This document shows positions 57,801-64,000 of a DNA stretch of 64,000 bases, in pieces. Numbering within the stretch: position 1 is the stretch's first letter; each line of letters begins with the position of its first letter. Source of the stretch: Lunularia cruciata. Its lineage: Eukaryota; Streptophyta; Marchantiopsida; Lunulariales; Lunulariaceae. Made by a program: the position numbers and the translations under genes. Location of the stretch: NCBI GenBank assembly GCA_948567375.1, contig OX419755.1, positions 50,052,291 through 50,116,290 of the forward strand. Direction: 5' to 3'. The notes under the pieces are model-generated. The model had not been told where the DNA came from. It saw only the letters and a program-made list of their open reading frames with translations, and made no database searches.

Positions 57801-59708
57801 ATGGTTGGGTACTATAGGAGGTTCATCTTCTCATTTTCCAACAAGGCTTATGCATTGACCATCTACATGAAGAAGGGTGTAGATTACATGGTGATTTTGG
57901 AAGACAAGGAGGCTCTCAAAGCTTTTGAGGAGCTCAAGCAATCCCTTGTTGTAGCTCCAATTCTTGCTAAACCTGATTGGAGTAAGCCTTTCATCCTCTA
58001 CACTGATGCTTCTAATGTAGCTATAGGATGCACTCTTAGTCAATTAGACCAAGATGGGCATGATCATCCAATAGCTTATGCTAGTAGGCAGATGGTTTCA
58101 GCAGAGAAGAACTACTCTGTCACAGAGAGAGAAGGGTTGGCAGTGATCTTTGGTCTCAAGAAGTTTAGACACTACTTGATTGGAGGGAAAGCCACAATTG
58201 TCACGGATCACAAGGCTTTGAAGTACATCTTCAACAAGCCTAATGTTGAAGGGAGACTAGCAAGGTGGATGATTCTCTTGTCTGAGTATGACTACACAAT
58301 TGAGGATAGGCCAGGAAAGAAACATGCAAATGCTGATTTGTTATCTAGAGCCTATGATCATGATGGAGATGAGCCAGTAGATGATTCCTTCCCGGATGAG
58401 GAGCTCATGACAATCTCAGTCACTCAAGAGGTTCCAATGGAGTACAAGGAGATTGTGGATTTTGTGACAAGAGGTAACTATCCAGAAGGGATGCATGCTA
58501 GGGAGAGGAAGGCCCTTGCAGCAAGATCTAGACCTTACACAATGGTGGATGATATTCTTTTTCACCAAGGAGCAGATGGTCTACTTCGAAGAGCAGTGGG
58601 TAAGGAAGAGTCTATCCTACTCATAAAGGAGTTTCATGAAGGTTTAGTATGTGGAGGACACTTTGCAGGAAAGGTGACTGCTTTCAAGATTCTAGATGCA
58701 GGTTACCATTGGAGAGGGATTTTCAAGGATTGTCTTGATTATTGCAAAACTTGTCATGTTTGTCAAGCTTTTGCTAGAAAGTCTACATCCACTCCACCAC
58801 TTAGATCAATTCCATTGCTAGGACCCTTTGAGAAGTGGGGAATTGATTTTGTAGGACCTCTCAATAGAACCCCAAGGAACAATCGGTACATTGTGGTAGT
58901 TACTGATTACCTTACCAAGTGGGTTGAGGCTAGACCATTGAGGGACAAGAATGAAGATGAAGTGGGTAGATTTCTTTATGAACGCATTATCACTAGGTTT
59001 GGATGCCCTTTGGAGTTGGTTTCTGATAGAGGAGGAGAGTTTACAGGAAGCATTACTACAGCCATGCTACGACATTTCTCTATCACACATAGAGTAACTA
59101 CATCCTATAAGCCAAATTCCAATGGCTTGGCAGAGAGAACCAATCAGACCTTGTGCATGATGTTGGCCAAAGATGCAGAAATGGAGGGGGCTAAACATCA
59201 TTGGGACAAGAGGATTCATGCAGTTTTGTGGGAGTATAGGACAACCATGAAGACTTCCACTGGATATTCTCCATTCCAATTGGTGTATGGTATTGAGTCT
59301 ACCTTACCTATTCACTTTGATCTTCCTACCTTCCAAAGCATTCATAGGAGATTGAAGAAAGCACAAGGAAGTGATGCAGAGAAGTCAAGGAAGGATCAAC
59401 TCATGGAGTTGGAAGAGGCAAGAGCAGTTGCTATGGTTCGAGTGGAGCAAGCCCAAAGGAAACAAAAGGAGAGCTATGACAAGAGGCAAGGCAAGAAGAA
59501 GGTGGAGCCTTTCAAAGAAGGTGATTGGGTAATGTTGTTTGATTCCATTCGATTCAAGAGAGTACAAAAGAAGTTTTTGCCTAAGTACTTTGGACCTTTC
59601 ATAGTAGAGAAGGTGTGGGGAAATTACACTTATGATCTCAAGGAGTTGGGAGGAAGACACTTTGATAGGATTAACCATGATAAGTTAAAGATGTACCATA
59701 GAAGGTAG
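54882..59708 (+). CDS. A5 gag-pol polyprotein, 1,608 aa, intact
   Basis: One frame encodes all enzymes. Gag 1-~480 with zinc knuckle (C282, C285, H290, C295); aspartic protease with DGGS (D502) and LLLGRPWL (~571-578); RT with the first Asp in FGDGYSGYNQ (D829) and FIDD (D893, D894); RNase H with D1042, E1084, D1109, D1152; integrase with zinc ligands H1252, H1260, C1288, C1291 and core D1322, D1382, E1418 (35 residues between the last two); C-terminal KYFGPFIVEKVW and ending INHDKLKMYHRR without a chromodomain. RT and protease motifs (FGDG, DGGS) fit the Tat/Athila side of Ty3/gypsy. All catalytic residues are present. No frameshift separates gag from pol. Confidence 0.97.
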   Translation: MGKLPVFFGKDGEDVEAFVRDFKRACIGNNERRKNEWASLLPDFFEDAALTWYESEYQKRERREGEEESWETLTSALIENFLPDESYERLMSEVTFLKQGDGEKVRVYVERVEKLESRFRIVLRKGGDDVETTMIGIGAMLTKNFVGGLRPQIRSKVRYEKPSSKVEAIKIAIRMEESLEGDESDLVVKEVVHPPQGYKYGGTSDTLVTRVAPQVVVAPVLAPPPKDPLQTITEQLADLKINVVQLWEKREVDQNVGRGPRSYGNHPYRGGQPANNFNDRNCFGCGGRGHIQRNCPNSTYHGGRGYEGANRGKEGGSETQVAPNPNKGKGIASIDVVESKYEKGECSNSKGPNLELLAQEKKRARFAEDVHSSQGFTSSKDTPMSTRSTRTSTPSTTKTPRKKLGMEDFLISKQQWNYNVLEDVGSHKANITVGQLIALNPTLRKELRGGLSSTRSKKKKKAKVPISMGVVDAKPAPWEACEYASKIDVRVNGHNIKDALVDGGSAVNAMSERLMKKLGMIPSRASTFVVSMANKQQVRPVGVMDKVVVSVMGVQNLMTFQVLKDSSYDLLLGRPWLRAARTTDRWHKGYLRIGPSNHRVIVPVTNTTNTSHSDTPSSDYWESDSEGGASGVDTSMEEETSTEEDESESDSDVYPLCAMDFAPKPEVLKDPDKSPLTLEEVERRLSTLKYGPNVTKEEKVRFEEIFRKFIHVFAFSYKDLKEVTLEEHKIEVESHARPIRQKQRRISPPISLVVKEEIDKLKEAGFIFEVENSEWVSPIVIVKKKNGKLRVCVDYKKLNAVTKKDYYPLPFIDEILEEVAGHERYSFGDGYSGYNQIKIAPEHQQITTFTTPWGTYAFKVMPFGLCNAPATFQRFMNKVFEPFIGKFVRDFIDDFCVYGSKEEHFEHLIKVLQRLDEANASLNPEKCIFGCEEGLLLGHIISKDGIAVDPEKVRKISDLPFPSSLTKLRQFLGMVGYYRRFIFSFSNKAYALTIYMKKGVDYMVILEDKEALKAFEELKQSLVVAPILAKPDWSKPFILYTDASNVAIGCTLSQLDQDGHDHPIAYASRQMVSAEKNYSVTEREGLAVIFGLKKFRHYLIGGKATIVTDHKALKYIFNKPNVEGRLARWMILLSEYDYTIEDRPGKKHANADLLSRAYDHDGDEPVDDSFPDEELMTISVTQEVPMEYKEIVDFVTRGNYPEGMHARERKALAARSRPYTMVDDILFHQGADGLLRRAVGKEESILLIKEFHEGLVCGGHFAGKVTAFKILDAGYHWRGIFKDCLDYCKTCHVCQAFARKSTSTPPLRSIPLLGPFEKWGIDFVGPLNRTPRNNRYIVVVTDYLTKWVEARPLRDKNEDEVGRFLYERIITRFGCPLELVSDRGGEFTGSITTAMLRHFSITHRVTTSYKPNSNGLAERTNQTLCMMLAKDAEMEGAKHHWDKRIHAVLWEYRTTMKTSTGYSPFQLVYGIESTLPIHFDLPTFQSIHRRLKKAQGSDAEKSRKDQLMELEEARAVAMVRVEQAQRKQKESYDKRQGKKKVEPFKEGDWVMLFDSIRFKRVQKKFLPKYFGPFIVEKVWGNYTYDLKELGGRHFDRINHDKLKMYHRR

Positions 59709-59744
59709 AGAGACCTTCACTTTGAGGACAAAGTGAAAACTTAG

Positions 59745-59756
59745 TCCGGGGGTAAA
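59745..59756 (+). promoter_or_regulatory. A5 polypurine tract
   Basis: TCCGGGGGTAAA immediately before the 3' LTR; shorter and less pure than usual but present next to every A 3' LTR. Confidence 0.7.
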
Positions 59757-60448
59757 TGTAACACCCATTTGTGCATGTGTGTGGTATTGTGATATTTAGC
59801 TTGGTATTACAAGTACTTAAGAGATATTATTTATATAGAGATAAAGGATGGTTCTATATTAGTCATGGTTAGCTAAAGTTAGTCATAGCTAAGATAGATG
59901 GGACCTTACTTTAGAGGAAGTAGAAAAGATGAGCACCACTATTTTGGATTTTAGTGTGTTGACTTGGTATTATTCCTAGGTGTTTGGCTTTGGGGAAAGA
60001 GTTGAGAACTCTTGGGCCCGCAAGCCTTTTTGTTTTGGATTCTTCTTTAGTCCAAGGATAGCCCATGTGAAGGAATCCTTGCTTTAGTGGTTGGGTCAAG
60101 ATAAGACCACATGCTTAGGGGAATATGCCCATGTGAATGGATATTCCTTTCTACTTTTTGACTTTACTTGACTTTTAGTCTAGTAACTTGAGTTACTACG
60201 GTAATTAGTAACTTTGGTACGTAACTATTTCACAAGTATATAAACAAGGAGTGAGGAGGTACTCATCATCCTTTCATTTGCAACTATCTCTCTCTCATTG
60301 AGTTCTCTAGTGAGCAATGTCTTGAGTCTTGGAGTGTTAGCCTTGGAGGAGTATGATGGAGTTGGGGTTCCTTGCCTTCTTAGTCCATGGTGCGCTACCA
60401 TAATAGCCATCAGAGGTTCATCCTGAGTGAGAGACAGGCCGGCTCACA
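59757..60448 (+). repeat. A5 3' LTR (692 bp)
   Basis: Identical in length to 52627-53318; differences lie around the ACGTAAC and AAGGAGTGAGGAGG stretch. Followed by TSD AGGC and the resumed B3 sequence. Confidence 0.96.
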
Positions 60449-60475
60449 AGGCATCCCTCACTTCTTGGGTTTCTT

Positions 60476-60823
60476 AGGAGTCTTGAGGAATGTCTCCATA
60501 TATGTAGATAATAATGCAATATTCTACGTTGAAAGTTTTTTCTTTCTATATTACAATGACTACTAATAGAAACTAAGTCCATCCAAGTTTCTATGATTTT
60601 CAATGTCAATACGGACCGGCTAAATCTATGCCAAGTATTGGAATATTGGCAACTCTTTTTGCTAGATTGGAATGCTATTAAGTCCATCTTTATAAAGATC
60701 TATCTAAATTCCTTGTAAAATAAACATCATTCATTTACTCATAAGTTGTCATATACTACGATGGAAAAGAGGATTATCTAAGAAGGTGTTAGATTCTCCT
60801 CATGAAATAATGTCATTCAATAT
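60476..60823. other. ~345-bp AT-rich insertion in B3, unidentified
   Basis: B1 lacks this stretch. It starts AGGAGTCTTGAG and ends CTCAAGGCT, giving short near-perfect inverted ends (AGTCTTGAG and AGCCTTGAG). No ORF. It could be a small MITE-like element or filler DNA; the boundaries are approximate. Confidence 0.5.
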
Positions 60824-61678
60824 ACTCAAGGCTACCTCTCCCTTCCCCAAGAACGTGGCACCCTGCTCCGCGCCTGCCTCTCTTCCGAGTACCAATCTCC
60901 AATCCGACTCTGTCCAGTGAGCCGGATTTCCTCTCTTCACCTCTTCGTCGGGGCCATCAAGACACTTACTCTTGATTATCTCGGTCATGAATCTTGGAAA
61001 ACTCACGTTCCAATTCCATGCCAAGAATGTGATCTGAAGTCAGCTCAAGACTTCAATTCTTGCGATCACATCTAACCTTCGAATTGCATGATTTCTCACT
61101 GCAAATTCAGAGTTCTTCTTTCCTCCTCCTATCTTTCTTGCTTCCTCACTGTCTCTTGGGTTAACTCTCTTGAATTCTCCTCTACACACTAGTGCGTCTT
61201 CAACTCTACTTCCCTTCCCCCAATCTCTTGCAAGATGACTCCTCAACGGCAAAGGAAAATTGCTTAACATTGCTTCGTCGTTAGCTCGGATTTTATGGAG
61301 TCGTGCTTTCTTTGTCTCTCTTCAATTCTAGTTTCTACCAAGAAATCACACCTCTTGCATGCGCTTGTTACTGTCAAGTGTACTTCACGCATATGACCGC
61401 CGGTTTTGAACGGTCCCTTCTTGAATTTCTCACCCCAAAGAAAATTTGTTACACTGTCTTCATCTTGGGTTGAGCTTGATACAAAGACTTCTTACTTCGG
61501 GTTGTATGCTGACAAGGCAAGTCCGAGTACTTTGCCTTATGATCCAAAGCTATATTACCTCAGGTTTCATCCCAAAGACTCTTTTCTTTGCCTTCTTTGG
61601 CCATACAAGCGCAATCCGACTTCTCTATACACTTCTTCTTCTTTATTTCAAAAAAAACAAGAAAATGTGGGTACCACA
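60824..61678 (-). pseudogene. B3 5' end: start of the B protein and element terminus
   Basis: Minus strand: element start TGTGGTACCC at 61678, about 400 bp of leader, then coding stretches 61270-61040 (LSNFPLPLRSH, RRLDVIARIEVL) and 61024-60824 (RFMTEIIKSKCLDG, DWRLVLGREAGAEQGA). They match B1 10,854-11,300. Stops separate them. Confidence 0.65.
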
Positions 61679-61896
61679 CTTTCTTTTCTCTCAAATCTTT
61701 TTTTCTCTTTTCTTTTCTCTCACTCTATAACTAATAGAGTATATACATGACTAACACCATTTTAGAGTAATCCACCCTAGGGAACACAAAAGATTTAGGT
61801 TGTTCCAAGATTTCTATAGCAACATCAATCCTAGAGTGCATATTAATCTAACTCTCATGGATAGTTTATCCATGAGTTGAAAGATTATCTCTATCA

Positions 61897-62372
61897 CTAA
61901 TCTTGAGAACTAGTTGATGAAGGTGGTAGTATTTTTGTAGTTGTACAAAGACTCTCTCCAAGATCCTTCACCAAAGTCTCCAAAAATGCTGTTACTCCAC
62001 TACACTCATGTCCTTTTGGAAGTCATTCAACTCCACAAACCTTACACAACTCCTTGGTCTTAGATCTTCTCCTTCCCAATCTTAGTGAAGAAGATCCAAC
62101 ATGCAGACCCAAGTCAAATAAGCCTCTCATTTTCCTCAATTCTTGCTCTCAAAGGTCAATAGACATGAACTTGCCTTATGTCCTTTCTCTCTATATAAAA
62201 AGCACTTAGACTCACTCTTTCTTCCAAGTGGTGTAGGTTTTTGGATCCTCTCAACATTCTCTTCAAATTCTATTGTAAACTCTCTTTTCCTCAAATCCAC
62301 CCCTACAATCACCTCAAAACACCCTTGGGGAACCTTGCATAGTCCCAATTTTCACTCTTGATGACCCTCCAT
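61897..62372 (-). pseudogene. A4 leader CCHC protein, frameshifted
   Basis: Same protein as in the other A copies, from the Met at 62372. A frameshift at the start (GCF for GF near 62,320), a changed second Cys (CFLYREKGHKASSC) and another shift near 62,140 break it. It is the only one of the five copies that is not open. Confidence 0.8.
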
Positions 62373-62640
62373 GTTCCCAAGATGAATCTAAACACTCAAA
62401 CATATTTTTTGTTGCTCTCACACTCCTCATGCATGAGATCTCAACTTTGCACAACTCACCCCTCCTCACAATGTCACTAAAATCTCTCAATTGGTATGTC
62501 ATAGTCCTATAAAAAATTTCACACTTGAAAATAGCTCTAGAGCATCTCCCCTTGCAAAATTTCAGATCTTTTCATTGATCCATTTGGCCTAGGCATTTTT
62601 CAATTCAACATACATATTTCAGAATTGGTTTGAAACCCAA

Positions 62641-62656
62641 CCCCCCCCCCCCCCCC
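62641..62656. repeat. Run of 16 C
   Basis: Mononucleotide tract in the A4 leader; other copies have a short CACCCCCCTC-like stretch here. Confidence 0.95.
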
Positions 62657-63241
62657 AACTTTAAAAACTCATAACTCTCTATGCAAGAATGATCCCTCTC
62701 TAATTTTTGTGTTAGCAAGTAGGATACAATGCACTAAATTTTCTTGGAAGCTTTTAGAATAATCCATCAGAAATTGAAGAAATGGCAGAATATGTACAAT
62801 TTTCTAGAGAGCATGTAGTTGCGGGAGCACTTTACCTTATCAACTTCCAAAAATTCTAGCCCAATGCGCATAGTAGCTCTCACAATAATTTCAAGTATGC
62901 TAATTGTAAGATAACCCAAGCTATCATGTGTAGAAATTTCAATTCCAGATCTCAAACTTGAGATTTTGCCCAAAATCACCTTAATCTCCAAAATCTGCAA
63001 TCCACCTCACACAATATCTCCAAATCCTCTCAAGTGTACAAGATGTACAAAATCACCTCAAGTACATCATAATGAACTACAAAGTATAAAAATGGGTCCA
63101 AGTTCTCTAACATAAGTTCAGCCCTCTCCACCCCTAAAGTTCTCCCCAAGTGAGCTCTCATAGCTTCCTTCTGTCTAATATAGAATTGTACACGGAACAT
63201 TATCTTGCCTTTTAGAGAGGTCTCCGCAACAGAACCAACAA

Positions 63242-63733
63242 TGTGAGCTAGCCTGTCTCTCACTCAGGATGAACCTCTGATGGCTATTACAATAGCGTAC
63301 CATGGACTAAGAAGGCAAGGAACCCCAACTCCATTATAGTCCTCCAAGGCTAACACTCTAAGACTTTGCTCACTAAAGAACTCAATGAGAGAGAGATAGT
63401 TGCAAATGAAAGGATGATGAGTACCTCCTCACCCCTAGTTTATATACTTGTGAAATAATTGCACATCAAAGTTACTAAGTACTGGAGTAACTCAAGTTAC
63501 TAGGCTAAAATTCAAGTAAAGACAAAAAGTATAAAGGAATATTCATCTATATGAGCATATTCCACTAAGCATGTGATCTTATCTTGACCAAACCACTAAG
63601 TCAAAGATTCCTTCACATGGGCTTCCTTGGACTATAGAAGAATCCAAAACTAAAATGCTTCGGGCCCAAGAGTTCTCAATTCTTTCCTTAAAGCCAAACA
63701 TCTAGGAATAATACCAAGTCAACACACTAGAAT
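63242..63733 (-). repeat. A4 5' LTR, cut by D2
   Basis: First 492 bp (plus orientation) of a minus-strand A LTR; shares private variants with 15462-16153. The rest lies beyond D2, outside the window. Confidence 0.88.
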
Positions 63734-64000
63734 TGTAACAATATGGAGTTTAGTGACGTAGTTAGTAAGGCTAATGAAGTAGAAAGTAAGCCAAATTAGT
63801 CTAGAATATTCTAGAAACATCTAGGAAGCTTCTTAGGAAGCTTCCTAACTACTTAACTTGTGCTCCAAGCAGGTAACTTCTAGGAGGAAGCTTCTAGAAG
63901 CTTCTACCTAGCTTAGCTTGCATGCTAAGTAGATAGCTTCTAGAAAGAAGCTTCTTGAGAAGCTTCCTAGTTAACTTGGCTTGCACTCTAAGAAAGCGGC
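63734..64000 (+). repeat. D2: LTR of a second D element, cut by window end
   Basis: TGTAACAATATGGAG and on, matching D1 41140-41400. It carries perfect heat shock elements at 63804-63816 and a four-unit one at 63887-63904. Confidence 0.88.

Larger units (their letters stand above)
52627..60448 (+). mobile_element. A5: intact, apparently autonomous Ty3/gypsy element
   Basis: A 7,822-bp element: 5' LTR 52627-53318, primer site, leader with two small ORFs and a CCHC ORF, uninterrupted gag-pol (54882-59708), purine tract, 3' LTR 59757-60448. The LTRs are both 692 bp and differ at about four positions (all A/G) by eye. Tat/Athila-like: no chromodomain, tRNA-Asp-like primer site, single frame. It is the youngest insertion in the window. 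Confidence 0.96.
49918..61678 (-). mobile_element. B3: family B element split by A5
   Basis: Minus strand: starts TGTGGTACCCAC at 61678 and ends GTTGTCACA-like at 49918 (plus strand TGTGACAATTCGG). It lies in the A4 leader just upstream of gag. Flanks CATTT and CTTTC are a poor 5-bp match, so the duplication has decayed. A5 (52627-60448) splits it, and a ~345-bp unique insertion lies at 60476-60823. Confidence 0.82.
61679..63241 (-). other. A4 leader
   Basis: Homologous to the A5 leader 53,319-54,870. It contains the decayed CCHC ORF, a run of 16 C at 62641-62656, the small leader ORFs (63000-62767, 63263-63030) and a diverged primer site ending near 63,237. Confidence 0.85.
15462..63733 (-). 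mobile_element. A4: family A element split over about 48 kb by nested insertions
   Basis: Pieces in minus order: 5' LTR 63242-63733 (cut by D2), leader 61679-63241, [B3], gag 48556-49917, [D1 with deletion], RT/RNase H 40854-41139, [E1], RNase H/integrase 16198-17780, 3' LTR 15462-16153. The two LTR pieces share variants not seen in any other A copy here (CCACTAAGCATGTGATC, GGACTATAGAAG, CTCAATTCTTTCC, CATCTAGGAAT), which supports one element. PR to RT is missing between gag and 41139, probably lost with the 3' end of D1. Confidence 0.75.

Noticed and set aside
54190-59678. Antisense ORFs of 60-170 codons opposite A gag-pol and leader genes
   Set aside because: They recur in every A copy only because they mirror the coding strand; they lack domains and break where the sense frame varies.
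1-64000. Host protein-coding genes, tRNA or rRNA
   Set aside because: Every long frame resolves to Gag, Pol, the A leader protein, the B protein or E accessory domains; no cloverleaf or rRNA stretch was seen.

Overview
The window looks like nuclear DNA of a land plant with a large, repeat-rich genome; the exact lineage cannot be fixed from sequence alone. I see no host gene, rRNA or tRNA. Essentially every base belongs to LTR retrotransposons of at least five families nested up to five deep. I use these names. A = Ty3/gypsy without chromodomain, Tat/Athila-like, 692-bp LTR, primer site resembling tRNA-Asp. B = unclassified 3.8-kb element without reverse transcriptase. C = chromodomain Ty3/gypsy (chromovirus), 621-bp LTR. 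D = chromovirus-like Ty3/gypsy, 412-bp LTR, tRNA-Met primer site. E = Ty3/gypsy carrying a C5 cytosine DNA methyltransferase and a PHD finger.

Layout. 1-9,958: end of a C element (integrase, chromodomain, 3' LTR), split by complete but decayed element A1 (1,296-9,107, minus). C lies in the methyltransferase gene of E2 (minus, 9,959-15,461), which also carries B1 (10,444-14,223, plus). At 15,462 begins A4 (minus). Its two LTRs (15,462-16,153 and 63,242-63,733) share private variants, so A4 appears to span almost 48 kb, split by E1 (17,781-40,853), D1 (41,140-48,555), B3 (49,918-61,678) and, in its 5' LTR, D2 (63,734-end). Inside E1 sit the rearranged pair A2 (plus) and A3 (minus), with B2 and a solo A LTR inside A3, and another solo A LTR between the RT and RNase H parts of E1. 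Inside D1 sits B4. Inside B3 sits A5 (52,627-60,448, plus), the youngest and only intact element: 692-bp LTRs differing at about four positions and one 1,608-codon gag-pol frame.

How the genes work together. In family A one polyprotein supplies Gag, aspartic protease, reverse transcriptase, RNase H and integrase. The 1.56-kb leader upstream of gag carries a separate conserved 157-aa CCHC zinc-knuckle protein, reminiscent of the extra upstream ORF of some Tat-lineage elements. Family E is laid out gag - protease - methyltransferase - RT - RNase H - integrase - PHD finger, which suggests an element that writes DNA methylation and reads chromatin. Both E copies here are inactive.

The most notable observations are the retrotransposon-borne methyltransferase and PHD finger; a 3.8-kb E1 reading frame broken almost only by TAG codons and not by indels; the unclassified B family; heat-shock-element clusters in the D LTRs; and an E1 copy that looks circularly permuted.
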